Source: Xanthomonas bonasiae (lineage in GTDB: Bacteria > Pseudomonadota > Gammaproteobacteria > Xanthomonadales > Xanthomonadaceae). Taken from it: a DNA stretch of 64,000 nt. Position numbers and translations under genes: made by a program. The notes under the pieces were generated by a model that saw only the letters and a list, made by a program, of their open reading frames with translations, was not told the origin of the DNA and made no database searches. The stretch covers positions 38,946-102,945 of the forward strand of contig NZ_JAFIWB010000020.1 of NCBI RefSeq assembly GCF_017163705.1, given 5' to 3'. Positions 9,264 through 17,940 of the stretch are shown piece after piece; positions within the stretch are counted from its first letter, which is position 1, and the number at the start of each line of letters is the position of its first letter.

Positions 9264-10340
9264 TCAGCCGGCCGCGCGTCGCGCGCCGGGGTACGAAAGC
9301 GCGGCGAAATCGCGGCACAGCGCGTCGACCGCGTCGGCCCGCGTCGCCCACGAGGTCACGAAGCGGATCACCCAGCGGCCGTCGGCCAGCGCCTGCCAGC
9401 GCTCGAAGTCGTAGCGCTGCGCCAAGGCCTCGACGGCCTCACCCGGCAGCGTCACGAACAACTGGTTGGTCGGCGAGTCCGACGCGAACTGCGCGCCAGC
9501 CGCGACCAGGCCTTCGCGCAGGCGCGCGGCCATGCGGTTGGCATGCGCGGCCAGTTCGTAGAACAGGCCGTCCTCGAACAGTGCGGCGAACTGCGTGCCC
9601 AGCACCATGCCCTTGGCCAGCAGCGCGCCGCGCTGCTTGAGCAGGTAGCGGAAATCGGCCTGCAACGCGGGATTGACGATCACCAGCGCCTCGCCGAGCA
9701 GCGCGCCGTTCTTGGTGCCGCCGATATAGAACGCATCGGTCAGCGCGGCGACATCGGCCAGGCTCAGGTCGTTGCCCTCGGCGGTCAATGCGCTGCCGAT
9801 GCGCGCGCCGTCCAGGAACAGCCACAGCCCATGCGCGTCGCAGACGTCGCGCAAGGCCTGCAGCTCATGCTTGCGATAGACGGTGCCGAGCTCGGTGGTG
9901 TTGGACACGTACACCAACCGCGGCTGCACCATGTGTTCGTTGCCGTGCTCGGCCAGCAGTGGCGCGATCAGCGCCGGGCTCAGCCGGCCATCGGCCGCCG
10001 CCACCGTCAGGACCTTGTGCCCGGTGGCCTCGATCGCGCCGGTCTCGTGCGTGGCGATGTGCCCGCTGGCGGCAGCGATCACCGCCTGATGCGGACGCAG
10101 AAATGCGCCGATCGCGGCAAGGTTGGTCTGCGTGCCGCCGACCAGCAGGTGCACGTCGGCGTGCGCGCAGGCGATCTCGCGGCGGATCAGCTGCGCCGCG
10201 CGTTCGCTGTGCCGGTCCAGGCCGTAGCCGCCGTTCTGCTCGGCGCTGGCCGCGGCCAATGCGGCCAACAGGCGCGGATGCGCGCCTTCGCTGTAGTCGT
10301 TGCGGAAGCTGATCCGCGGGCTCGGCGCGGACACGCTCAC
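9264..10340 (-). CDS. Low-specificity L-threonine aldolase
   Basis: A PLP-dependent fold-type I enzyme expected to cleave threonine or allo-threonine to glycine and acetaldehyde. The protein is 358 residues from the first GTG. Recognisable segments are NDYSEGAHPRLLAAL, the PLP-contacting GGTQTNL, LFLDGARIGSAL, and FYIGGTKNGALLGEAL with the Schiff-base lysine in GGTKNG. The GTG start overlaps the trpE stop as GTGA; a second GTG two codons later is possible. The overlap means the aldolase is translationally coupled to trpE, an unusual partner for a glycine/threonine enzyme. Confidence 0.9.
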   Translation of the reverse strand: MSVSAPSPRISFRNDYSEGAHPRLLAALAAASAEQNGGYGLDRHSERAAQLIRREIACAHADVHLLVGGTQTNLAAIGAFLRPHQAVIAAASGHIATHETGAIEATGHKVLTVAAADGRLSPALIAPLLAEHGNEHMVQPRLVYVSNTTELGTVYRKHELQALRDVCDAHGLWLFLDGARIGSALTAEGNDLSLADVAALTDAFYIGGTKNGALLGEALVIVNPALQADFRYLLKQRGALLAKGMVLGTQFAALFEDGLFYELAAHANRMAARLREGLVAAGAQFASDSPTNQLFVTLPGEAVEALAQRYDFERWQALADGRWVIRFVTSWATRADAVDALCRDFAALSYPGARRAAG

Positions 10341-11812
10341 AGCCCCTTCGCCGCCTCGGCCACCGCGCGGAACAGCGCGCGGCCCTTGTTCATGGTCTCG
10401 TCCCATTCCTTCTGCGGATCGGAGTCGTAGACGATGCCGGCGCCGGCCTGCACGTGCAGGCGGCCGTGCTTGATCACCGCGGTGCGGATCGCGATCGCGG
10501 TATCGGCATCGCCGTGCCAGCCGAGATAGCCGATGCTGCCGGCATAGACGTTGCGCTTGATCGGTTCCAGTTCGCGGATCACTTCCAGCGCGCGGATCTT
10601 CGGCGCGCCGCTGACGGTGCCGGCGGGGAACGTGGCACGCAGCACGTCGGCGTAGCTGAGCCCGGGCAGCAGCGTGCCGGTGACTTCGCTGACGATGTGC
10701 ATGACGTGGCTGTAGCGCTCGATCACGAAGCGTTCGCCGACCGCGACGGTGCCGGCCTGCGACACCCGGCCGGCATCGTTGCGGCCCAGGTCGATCAGCA
10801 TCAGGTGCTCGGCGCGTTCCTTCGGATCGGCCAGCAGCTCCGCTTCCAGCGCCAGGTCCTCTTCCACGGTCTTGCCGCGCGGGCGGGTGCCGGCGATCGG
10901 GCGCACGGTGACTTGGCCGGCTTCCAGCCGCACCAGGATCTCCGGCGAGGAGCCGACCACCTGGGTGTCGCCGACGTCGAGGAAATACATGTACGGCGAC
11001 GGGTTCAGCGCGCGCAGCGCGCGGTACACGTCCACCGGGCGCGCGCTGAACGGCACGCTCAGGCGCTGGCTCAGCACCACCTGGAAGATGTCGCCGGCGC
11101 GGATGTATTCCTTGGATTTCTCCACCGCGGCGATGAAGCCTTCGCGGGTGAAACCGGACACGAAGTCGCTTTCGTCGAGCACGTCGCGCGCCAGCGGTAC
11201 CGGGTAGCCGGCGCCGGGCTGGCGCAGCGTGGCGGTCAGCGCGTCCAGCCGCGCCTGCGCCCGTTCCCAGGCGTCGGCCTCGCGCGGATCGGCGTGCACG
11301 ATCAGGTACAGGCGGCCCTTGAGGTTGTCGAAGACCGCGACCTCTTCGGACAGCATCAGCAGGATGTCGGGCGTGTCGAGCTCGTTGCGCTTGTCGCCGC
11401 TGGCCAGGCGCGGCTCGATGTAGCCGATGCATTCGAAGCCGAACCAGCCGACCAGGCCGCCGGTGAAGCCGGGCACGCCGTCGAGCTTGGGCACCGAATG
11501 CGCCGAGCGCAGCGCTTCGACCTCGGCGAACGGATCGGCGACCTCGCGGCGCTCGATCAGCTCGCCGTGATCGCGCACTTCCAGCGTATGCCCGCTGAAG
11601 GTGTACACGCGCCGTACCGGCAGGCCGATGATCGAATAGCGGCCGAAGCGTTCGCCGCCTTCGACCGATTCGAACAGGTAGGTATGCGGGGCGTCGGCGA
11701 GCTTGAGATAGACCGACAGCGGCGTGTCCAGGTCGGACAGCACTTCGCGGACGACGGGGATGCGGGTGTGGCCTTCAGCGGCGTAGCGCTGGAACAGCTC
11801 GCGGGTGATCAA
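10337..11812 (-). CDS. trpE: Anthranilate synthase component I
   Basis: Converts chorismate to anthranilate with ammonia from TrpG. The 491-residue protein has the N-terminal domain with LFESVEGGERFGRYSIIG (the tryptophan-binding region near residues 48-65) and the chorismate-binding C-terminal half with FQVVLSQRLSVPF, SPEILVRLE, RPIAGTRPRGKT, DLGRNDAGRV and FPAGTVSGAPKIRA. Feedback inhibition by tryptophan is expected from the intact N-terminal motif. It is the first gene of the minus-strand trp cluster. No leader peptide with tandem Trp codons was seen in the upstream repeat-containing gap. Confidence 0.96.
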   Translation of the reverse strand: MITRELFQRYAAEGHTRIPVVREVLSDLDTPLSVYLKLADAPHTYLFESVEGGERFGRYSIIGLPVRRVYTFSGHTLEVRDHGELIERREVADPFAEVEALRSAHSVPKLDGVPGFTGGLVGWFGFECIGYIEPRLASGDKRNELDTPDILLMLSEEVAVFDNLKGRLYLIVHADPREADAWERAQARLDALTATLRQPGAGYPVPLARDVLDESDFVSGFTREGFIAAVEKSKEYIRAGDIFQVVLSQRLSVPFSARPVDVYRALRALNPSPYMYFLDVGDTQVVGSSPEILVRLEAGQVTVRPIAGTRPRGKTVEEDLALEAELLADPKERAEHLMLIDLGRNDAGRVSQAGTVAVGERFVIERYSHVMHIVSEVTGTLLPGLSYADVLRATFPAGTVSGAPKIRALEVIRELEPIKRNVYAGSIGYLGWHGDADTAIAIRTAVIKHGRLHVQAGAGIVYDSDPQKEWDETMNKGRALFRAVAEAAKGL

Positions 11813-11999
11813 GACGACTTTCCTTCCGGGACTCGGTGGCGGGGCGGACGACGGCTACAGGCCACCATCGCCACGCACGGCGAGCGGAAGTGAAGGAACG
11901 CTGGGTCGTCAGGCTGGACACGGCGGCTACTTTACCGCAACTGCGGCGACTGGCAACGGTTGCAGAAGGGACCATCGGCGCTGCGGTGGATGGGCTGTT

Positions 12000-12220
12000 G
12001 CAGCCTGGAAGCGAAAGCACTGCTTGGGCTGGATGCAGTCGCGACCGAAGTCCCTCCCACAGCGCACCCGGCCGCCGCGCCGCAAGTCCCATTGCGGGAG
12101 CGACTGCAGCCTGGAAAGCGAAAGCACTGCCTGGGCTGGATGCAGTCGGGACCGAAGTCCCTCTCACAGCGCACCAGACCGCCGGTCGCGAGTCCTTGTA
12201 GGAGCGACTTCAGTCGCGAC
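12000..12220. repeat. Two 70-bp direct repeats and one REP palindrome upstream of trpE
   Basis: Copies at about 12000-12068 and 12106-12175 share over 60 of about 70 positions, including GCGAAAGCACTGC, GGGCTGGATGCAGTC and ACCGAAGTCCCTC. A REP unit (TGTAGGAGCGACTTCAGTCG, 12197-12220) follows. The 11813-12256 gap contains no gene; the trpE promoter must lie between 11813 and about 12000. Confidence 0.85.
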
Positions 12221-12256
12221 GCGGCACCCCGTCCAGGCCAGCGCCCGGCGCGGCCG

Positions 12257-13195
12257 CTACCCCGCCCGGCCGCGCAGCAACGCCGAATCGGCCGGCAGGT
12301 GCATGCGCAGGCGGCCGGCGACGCAATCGATGCGGAAGTGCCGCGAGGTCTCCGGTTCGCCGTCCAGGTTCAAGGTCAGCGGCATGGCCGCGTCGATGCG
12401 CACCCACGGCAGTTGCGCACGCACCGCGACCCGCTCCAGCGCGGCCTGCTTGCCGGACGTGACCAGCGTGCCCAGGGTCGCGGCGACTTCGCCGCTCATC
12501 TCCGGGACGATGGTCAGGTCGAGCAGGCCGTCGTCGAGCAACGCGTCCGGGCACAGCGCCTGGCCGCCGCCGGCCTGGCGTCCGTTGCCCAGGCCGAGCG
12601 CGATGAATTCGCCTTCCCAGGCGAAATCCGGCCCCTCGAACCGCGCCTGGATCGGATCGATCTGGCCCAGCTTGCCCATCCCGGTGATCAGGTAGGCCAG
12701 GCCGCCGAGCATTTTCTTCAGGCCCTCGTCGGTTTCCACCGTGACCTGGGTGCCGAAGCCGCCGCTGGCGACATTGGCGCACCAGTGCGGCCCGTGCTCG
12801 GCCTCGATGCGCAGCAGGTCGATGGCCACCGCCGGCGCCTGCGCGACCAGTTCCAGCGCCGCCAGCGGGGTGTCGGGAATGCCGGCGGCGGTGGCGAAAT
12901 CGTTGGCCGTGCCCAACGGCACCAGGCCCAGCGCCGGCAGCGCCGCAGCCGCGGCGTCATGGTGCGCGAGGGCGCTGGCCACCTCGCTCAAGGTGCCGTC
13001 GCCGCCGGCGGCGACGATGCAGTCGGCGCCGTCGGCCACGGCCTCGGCCACGTAGCGCTCGGCGTCGCCCTCCTCCCAGGTCACCCGCACCTGCAGTCGG
13101 ATGCCGCGCTCGCGCAGCGCGGACACGGCCTCGCGCAGCGGCTCGTCGCCCGCCGACTTGCCGTTGAGGATCAGACGCCAGTGCGGTGCTGCCAT
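12257..13195 (-). CDS. YegS/DgkB-like diacylglycerol (lipid) kinase
   Basis: A 312-residue kinase of the DAGK catalytic family that phosphorylates lipid hydroxyls at the inner membrane. It begins [14 protein letters not shown], has the nucleotide-binding [16 protein letters not shown] at about residues 60-75, [15 protein letters not shown] at about 90-104, and the C-terminal [24 protein letters not shown]. The start at 13195 gives the expected family N terminus; the ATG at 13306 adds 37 non-family residues. The exact lipid substrate cannot be read. It is transcribed divergently from the candidate small RNA. Confidence 0.92.
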   Translation of the reverse strand: MAAPHWRLILNGKSAGDEPLREAVSALRERGIRLQVRVTWEEGDAERYVAEAVADGADCIVAAGGDGTLSEVASALAHHDAAAAALPALGLVPLGTANDFATAAGIPDTPLAALELVAQAPAVAIDLLRIEAEHGPHWCANVASGGFGTQVTVETDEGLKKMLGGLAYLITGMGKLGQIDPIQARFEGPDFAWEGEFIALGLGNGRQAGGGQALCPDALLDDGLLDLTIVPEMSGEVAATLGTLVTSGKQAALERVAVRAQLPWVRIDAAMPLTLNLDGEPETSRHFRIDCVAGRLRMHLPADSALLRGRAG

Positions 13196-13394
13196 GCGGA
13201 CCTTCCCGAGATCAGGCCTGCAGCCTAGCCGGCGACGGATGCGGACATCGTGAATGCGCGGCGCGCCGGCGCGCGGGCGATGCCCGCCGTGCCCGGAGCG
13301 CGCCACGGTGAGACATCGGCCCTGGCCGGCCTGCCGCGAGCGGTCGCTGGCCTAGCGCCCGGCACGCGGCGCGATGTCGGCCGCGCTGTCATAC

Positions 13395-13510
13395 CTGCGT
13401 CACCGATCACCCGGAACATGGAAGGCCATAGCAAGGACGACGGATGGAGGCAGGATCAGCCTCCGATTTCTCCCAGGGGCCGCACTGGCGACAGTGCGGT
13501 TCTTTCTTTT
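13395..13510 (+). ncRNA. Candidate GGA-rich Rsm/Csr-type small RNA
   Basis: Between two minus-strand genes, a plus-strand segment carries six GGA motifs within 43 bases (13413, 13420, 13435, 13442, 13446, 13453). Several match the CsrA/RsmA consensus closely, such as ACATGGAAGG and GCAAGGACG. One GGA sits in the loop of a 6-bp hairpin (GGAGGC...GCCTCC, 13446-13464). The segment ends in an intrinsic terminator. No open reading frame with a ribosome binding site fits. The 5' end is a guess; an imperfect -10-like TCATACC lies near 13390. Identity as an RsmA-titrating RNA is inferred from motif density. Confidence 0.5.
13480..13510 (+). terminator. Intrinsic terminator of the candidate small RNA
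   Basis: An 8-bp perfect stem CCGCACTG/CAGTGCGG (arms 13480-13487 and 13492-13499) with loop GCGA is followed by TTCTTTCTTTT. It points in the plus direction, where no protein gene is present, which implies a short plus-strand transcript. It lies 10 bases from the 3' end of the opposite-strand GNAT gene. Confidence 0.8.
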
Positions 13511-13520
13511 GCGCCGCCGC

Positions 13521-14003
13521 TCAGCCGGCCGCGAACCTGGCCAGCGCCTCGCCCTGCAGGCGGTACACGGTCCATTCGTCCTGTGCCTGCGCGCCGGCGG
13601 CCTGGTAGAACTCGATCGCCGGCTGGTTCCAGTCGAGCACCGACCATTCGAAACGGCCGCAGCCCTCGGCCAGCGCCTGCCGGGCCAGGTGCCGCAGCAA
13701 GGCCTTGCCGGCGCCGCTGCCGCGGTGTTCCGGGGCCACGTACAGATCTTCCAGGTACAGGCCGTTGCGGCCGAGCCAGGTCGAGTAGTTGTAGAAGTAC
13801 ACCGCGTAGCCGATCGGCTGCGCGTCGGCCTCGCAGATCAGCGCGTGCGCGGTGGCGCCGGGGCCGAACAGGCTGGCGCGCAGGCCGGCCTCGTCGGTCT
13901 GCACCGCGTCCTCGGCGCGCTCGTAGCGGGCCAGGTCGCGGATCAGGCGCAGGATCAGCGCGGCATCGTCGGCGGTGGCCGGGCGGATGTGCAGCACGGC
14001 CAT
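13521..14003 (-). CDS. GNAT-family N-acetyltransferase, diamine/thialysine-like
   Basis: A 160-residue acetyl-CoA-dependent acetyltransferase. It shows RPATADDAALILRLIRDLA at the N terminus, the central NYSTWLGRNGLYLEDLYVAPEHRG block (about residues 73-96) and the acetyl-CoA loop HRGSGAGKALL. The STWLGRNGLYLEDLYV pattern resembles spermidine/spermine- and thialysine-acetyltransferases, so a polyamine or amino-acid amine is the likely acceptor. It starts one base after the rpe stop and probably shares its transcript. Confidence 0.85.
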   Translation of the reverse strand: MAVLHIRPATADDAALILRLIRDLARYERAEDAVQTDEAGLRASLFGPGATAHALICEADAQPIGYAVYFYNYSTWLGRNGLYLEDLYVAPEHRGSGAGKALLRHLARQALAEGCGRFEWSVLDWNQPAIEFYQAAGAQAQDEWTVYRLQGEALARFAAG

Positions 14004-14004
14004 C

Positions 14005-14673
14005 TCAGCGCGCCGCCACCGCTGCGCGCATCTGCGCGATCACCGCGGCATAGTCGGGCGCGTTGAAGATGGCCGAGCCGGCGACGAAGGTGTCGGCGCC
14101 GGCGGCGGCGATCGCGGCGATGTTGTCGGGCTTGACCCCGCCGTCGATCTCCAGCCGGATCGGCTTGCCGCTGGCGTCGATCCGGGCGCGGATCGCGCGC
14201 AGCTTGTCCAGCGCCGACGGGATGAAGGCCTGGCCGCCGAAGCCCGGGTTGACCGACATCACCAGCACCAGATCCAGGTCGTCGAGCACCCAGTCGAGGA
14301 TGTCCACCGGCGTGGCCGGATTGAGCACCAGCCCGGCCTTGCAGCCGTGCGACTTGATCAGCTGGATGCTGCGGTGCACGTGGCGGCTGGCCTCGGGGTG
14401 GAAGCTGATGAGGCTGGCGCCGGCCTCGGCGAAGTCCGGGATCAGCCGGTCCACCGGCTCGACCATCAGGTGCACGTCGATCGGCGCGGTGACGCCGTGC
14501 TTGCGCAGCGCCTGGCACACCATCGGGCCGATGGTCAGGTTGGGCACGTAATGGTTGTCCATCACGTCGAAATGGATCCAGTCGGCGCCGGCCTCAAGGA
14601 CGTTGTCGACTTCTTCGCCGAGGCGGGCGAAATCGGCGGACAGGATGGACGGGGAGATGATGCAGTCGGACAT
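14005..14673 (-). CDS. rpe: Ribulose-phosphate 3-epimerase
   Basis: Interconverts ribulose-5-phosphate and xylulose-5-phosphate in the pentose phosphate pathway. The 222-residue TIM barrel has the signature segments [58 protein letters not shown] and [12 protein letters not shown]. Metal-binding His35 and Asp37 (HFD) and the catalytic DGG aspartate are present. It follows the J-domain gene by 10 bases and precedes the GNAT gene by one, so the three form an operon. Confidence 0.96.
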   Translation of the reverse strand: MSDCIISPSILSADFARLGEEVDNVLEAGADWIHFDVMDNHYVPNLTIGPMVCQALRKHGVTAPIDVHLMVEPVDRLIPDFAEAGASLISFHPEASRHVHRSIQLIKSHGCKAGLVLNPATPVDILDWVLDDLDLVLVMSVNPGFGGQAFIPSALDKLRAIRARIDASGKPIRLEIDGGVKPDNIAAIAAAGADTFVAGSAIFNAPDYAAVIAQMRAAVAAR

Positions 14674-14683
14674 GGCGAAGGTC

Positions 14684-15016
14684 TCAGCGCTTGCGCAGGG
14701 TGCGGATACGGTCGTAGGCGGTGTTGAGCTGGCTGGCCTTCTTCTCGGCCCGCGCCCGCAGCTCCGGGCTGGCGCCGGCGACCTTGTCGGGGTGGTACTG
14801 GGAGATCAGCCGGCGATAGGCCAGTTCAATCTCGGCGTCGGTGGCGTCGCGGCGCACGCCCAGCTCGCGGTAGGGGTCGTCGCGCTGGCCGAGCTTGAAC
14901 CAGTCAGCATCGAAGGCGTGCCCGACGAGCAGCCCGAGCACCGCGCCGAACACCGGATTGGGCCGGAACAGCAGCGCCCCGGCGATCGCGCCGAGCAGTT
15001 TTCCGTACCAGTGCAT
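14684..15016 (-). CDS. Short membrane-anchored J-domain protein (DjlA-like)
   Basis: A 110-residue protein with an N-terminal glycine-rich membrane segment ([17 protein letters not shown]... [13 protein letters not shown], residues 1-36) resembling DjlA. A C-terminal J domain follows (about 48-110) with the DnaK-activating HPD triad in SQYHPDK. DjlA of enterobacteria has a TerB-like domain between these parts; here only about 10 residues separate them. It should recruit and stimulate DnaK at the inner membrane. It starts the three-gene set with rpe and the GNAT gene. Confidence 0.85.
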   Translation of the reverse strand: MHWYGKLLGAIAGALLFRPNPVFGAVLGLLVGHAFDADWFKLGQRDDPYRELGVRRDATDAEIELAYRRLISQYHPDKVAGASPELRARAEKKASQLNTAYDRIRTLRKR

Positions 15017-15159
15017 GGGCGAGGGCGGGCTCGGCGGACAAGGCCTCGCATTTTACGGCACAGCGGGGCTTTCCGGCCGTACACTACGCGGCCCGCTGTC
15101 GAGCCGCGGGCCCGCCGGGTCCCGGGACAGCCGCCATTGCGAAGTCCGTAGGAGTGCCT

Positions 15160-16086
15160 GTGTCCACCACGCTGTTGCAATCCGATCTGCCCGGCCTGCC
15201 GTTGCGTCACCGGGGCAAGGTCCGCGACGTATTCGATATCCCCCGCGACCGCCTGCCTGCCGACGCCCCGCCCGGGGACTACCTGCTGATGGTCGCCACC
15301 GACCGTCTGTCCGCGTTCGACGTGGTGCTGCCCGACCCGATTCCCGGCAAGGGCGAGATGCTGTGCCAGGTCTCCAACTTCTGGTTCAAGAAGACCGAGC
15401 ACCTGATGCCCAACCACCTGACCGGCATCGACGTGGCCGCGGTGCTGCCCGCCGGCGTGGACGCGGCGCTGTACGCCCGGCGCGCGGTGGTGACCAAGAA
15501 GCTCAAGCCGGTGCCGGTGGAAGCGATCGCCCGCGGCTACCTGATCGGCAGCGGCTGGAAGGACTACCAGCGCACCGGCAAGGTCAGCGGCATCGAGCTG
15601 CCCGACGGCCTGCGCCAGGCCGAGAAGCTGGCCGAACCGATCTTCACCCCCTCGACCAAGGCCGCGGTCGGCGACCACGACGAGAACATCGACTTCGACG
15701 CGATGGTCAAGACCGTCGGCGCCGAGCTGGCCGAGCGCGTGCGCGACGCCACCCTGCGCATCTACCGCTTCGCCGCCGACTTCGCCGCCGAGCGCGGCAT
15801 CCTGCTGGCCGACACCAAGTTCGAGTTCGGCACCGACGCCGACGGCCGCCTGTACATCATGGACGAGATGCTGACCCCGGATTCCTCGCGCTACTGGCCG
15901 GCCGACGAGTACCAAGTGGGCACCAGCCCGCCGAGCTACGACAAGCAGTTCGTGCGCGACTACCTGGAGACGCTGGACTGGGGCAAGACCGCGCCCGGCC
16001 CCAGCCTGCCGCAGGACGTGATCGACCGCACCCGCGCCAAGTACGCCGAGGCGCTGCAGCGGCTGGCGGGGATTTCGATCGACTGA
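15160..16086 (+). CDS. purC: SAICAR synthase
   Basis: Joins CAIR and aspartate with ATP to make SAICAR in purine synthesis. The 308-residue protein has [70 protein letters not shown] and [10 protein letters not shown], all standard for the longer PurC form. The GTG at 15160 is preferred over the one at 15154 because GGAG lies five bases upstream of it, and the product then starts MSTTLLQ as expected for xanthomonads. Confidence 0.95.
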   Translation: MSTTLLQSDLPGLPLRHRGKVRDVFDIPRDRLPADAPPGDYLLMVATDRLSAFDVVLPDPIPGKGEMLCQVSNFWFKKTEHLMPNHLTGIDVAAVLPAGVDAALYARRAVVTKKLKPVPVEAIARGYLIGSGWKDYQRTGKVSGIELPDGLRQAEKLAEPIFTPSTKAAVGDHDENIDFDAMVKTVGAELAERVRDATLRIYRFAADFAAERGILLADTKFEFGTDADGRLYIMDEMLTPDSSRYWPADEYQVGTSPPSYDKQFVRDYLETLDWGKTAPGPSLPQDVIDRTRAKYAEALQRLAGISID

Positions 16087-16087
16087 G

Positions 16088-16114
16088 CGCAGCTCCCGCG
16101 TGGCGGGCGCTGCG
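16088..16114 (+). terminator. Hairpin after purC
   Basis: Directly after the purC stop, CGCAGC-t-CCCGC pairs with GCGGG-c-GCTGCG around a GTG loop, an 11-bp stem with one mismatch. There is no T tract, so it may stabilise the transcript end or aid Rho-dependent termination. Confidence 0.45.
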
Positions 16115-16583
16115 ACGGGCTTGGCCATGCTGGACAAGCCCTCACTGCACCGCGCCCGCAGACTTGGAGCCACGCGTGCGGGGCGCCAGCTTAGTCGCAA
16201 CCCGCGCCTGCGCAAGGCCGTTGCTCCATCGACGCAGTGGCCGCAATGACGCAGTCCGCTCGGTTCGTTTTTCTTTGTCCGCAGCCCGTGACAGCGCACC
16301 AGATCTGCGCAAGCGCAGTTCGTCTGCCTATAAGGCACTGCCGTGTAGGACAGACCCCCGTCTACTCGATACCCGACGAACACTGGCTTGTGCAGCGGAC
16401 GATGGTGAAGTCCACACGCTGGCGCTCGCCTGGCACGGCAGCGCGCTTCTCCTGCGCCAGAGGGGAAGCGTCGACGGTTTGGCCACACCGCCATCAGCCG
16501 GATTTTCACCGGTCGTTTACCCCACCGTCCTAAACTGAAACCCCGAACGGGGTTATGCCATCCAACCAGATCAGGAGGATCCG
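16115..16583. other. Gene-free stretch before the effector island
   Basis: No supported gene. It contains a -10-like CTATAAGG near 16328 and a short inverted repeat AACCCCG-AA-CGGGGTT near 16540, just upstream of the first island gene. Base composition begins to fall here relative to purC. Confidence 0.5.
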
Positions 16584-17063
16584 TTGGTCATCGCACGCGC
16601 GCTTTCGACCACTCTCGTGCTTGGTCTGACGCTTGCGGCATACAAGCCACCGGGCGGAACCAGCGCCGTCGCATCGCGGCCGTCCACCTCGGCTGCCGCC
16701 CCGGTTGCAGCAGCGCCGCGTTGCCCGGATGCCGATTTCGACAGCTTCCTCAAGCATTTCAGCGCCGACATCACGGTGCAGGAAAAGGCCACAGCTAACC
16801 CGCTGACGATGATCCGGCTCGATCCTGACGCCCAACCCGAACCGAAGCAGGTGAACCGCGAGGTCCCGCTGTCTGGAGTCGAGTGGCCGGTGATCCCGCA
16901 TCTGGACGCAGCCCGCGGCGGGGGGCTCGAGGTCGTCGTCTCGAAAAATGCCGCTGGTCGTCAGGTCTTGGTCCGCACAGCGGACACCGGCGACCAGCGG
17001 ATTTACCACTTCGTCCAGCGTCCGTGCTGGACCTTGGTGAAGGTGGACGATCAATCGCTATGA
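16584..17063 (+). CDS. Exported hypothetical protein, candidate immunity protein
   Basis: A 159-residue protein starting at TTG, chosen for the strong AGGAGG six bases upstream. An N-terminal hydrophobic stretch (ARALSTTLVLGLTLAAY, residues 4-20) suggests a signal peptide, followed by a Ser/Ala/Pro-rich linker. The mature domain has CPDADFDSFLKHFS near residue 47, a WPVIPHL segment near 101 and a C-terminal FVQRPCWTLVKV. This looks like a small periplasmic binding protein with paired cysteines. It sits in an island upstream of a lipoprotein and a peptidoglycan-targeting effector, so an immunity role is inferred from position only. Confidence 0.6.
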   Translation: MVIARALSTTLVLGLTLAAYKPPGGTSAVASRPSTSAAAPVAAAPRCPDADFDSFLKHFSADITVQEKATANPLTMIRLDPDAQPEPKQVNREVPLSGVEWPVIPHLDAARGGGLEVVVSKNAAGRQVLVRTADTGDQRIYHFVQRPCWTLVKVDDQSL

Positions 17064-17207
17064 GCCAGCGCAGACCATGCAAGCTCCTTTGGTGCCGCAA
17101 GCCCCAGTACGGCACATTCGCCAAACGCTCGATGCGACAGGAAAGCTCCTGAACTGCCCCGCAGCTTGCCGCGGATTTCTCCCTTCATCTCGAATTGCCT
17201 GCTTCCT

Positions 17208-17888
17208 ATGAGCGACTTATCCAACTCCAACTCTTTTCGCGGCACTCTCCTTCCGGCCCTGTGCCTGCTGGCCATTGGACTGGCCGGATGCAGCCAACCT
17301 GCAACCACCAACGCCACCAACACCGCGCAGCCGGACGTGAAGAAAGCGCCGCACGCGCCACCAGCTGCATCGCCCACCGACACGCCGCAGGGCGATGACC
17401 TCGCCGATTTCGCGAAAGGCTTGGGCGCCCATTGCGATGACGCCACCAAAGGGCTTGGCTGCGTCCTTGGCAACATGGACGCTGGCGACTTCTACGACAT
17501 CGAGTTGTCCCCGGACTGTGGCCCGGAGGGCTTCTTCGCAGGCGTTTCCGAACGCGATGCGCCGCTGCTGGGCACGCTGCCCGTGACCGGCAGCAAGGCC
17601 AAGATCAATGCGCGACTCTCCGATGGGCAATTCGTTTGCGTACAGGCAACGGCGCGCGTGGGTCAGCAGGCGAATTACTACTACGTAGTTTCCATCCCCA
17701 CCAGCAGCGTCGCCGCGTGCCGAGGCAAGCCCATCTGCAGCCAATATGGCGATCGCCCGATCACCTTTGTTGCGCAACAAAATACCGGCAAGGCATGTGC
17801 GCTAACGAGCGATGCCCGCCCTCAAGGCGATTGTGCCCGTGGCTGGGTGGAGCCTAAGAATCTGGACGTGTTCTCGAACGGAATCTGA
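17208..17888 (+). CDS. Lipoprotein, probable immunity protein (X-Tfi-like)
   Basis: A 226-residue lipoprotein with a lipobox LAIGLAGC (acylated Cys28), followed by a Thr/Asn/Pro linker and a cysteine-rich periplasmic domain of about 150 residues (CDDATKGLGCVLGNMD, SPDCGPEGFF, QFVCVQATARVG, CRGKPICSQYGD). Eight or so cysteines suggest several disulfides. It ends 52 bases before the effector-like gene on the same strand. Cognate immunity proteins of Xanthomonas T4SS effectors are usually lipoproteins encoded just upstream, so this is the best immunity candidate. The start at 17208 puts the signal peptide at the N terminus. Confidence 0.75.
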   Translation: MSDLSNSNSFRGTLLPALCLLAIGLAGCSQPATTNATNTAQPDVKKAPHAPPAASPTDTPQGDDLADFAKGLGAHCDDATKGLGCVLGNMDAGDFYDIELSPDCGPEGFFAGVSERDAPLLGTLPVTGSKAKINARLSDGQFVCVQATARVGQQANYYYVVSIPTSSVAACRGKPICSQYGDRPITFVAQQNTGKACALTSDARPQGDCARGWVEPKNLDVFSNGI

Positions 17889-17940
17889 CCGCAGCACCCC
17901 TGAAATTCACAACCACTAGGGATAGATAAGGACTTCCATC

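Noticed and set aside
16237..16533. A 98-residue plus-strand frame between purC and the effector island
   Set aside because: No ribosome binding site, no recognisable domain and unusual composition.
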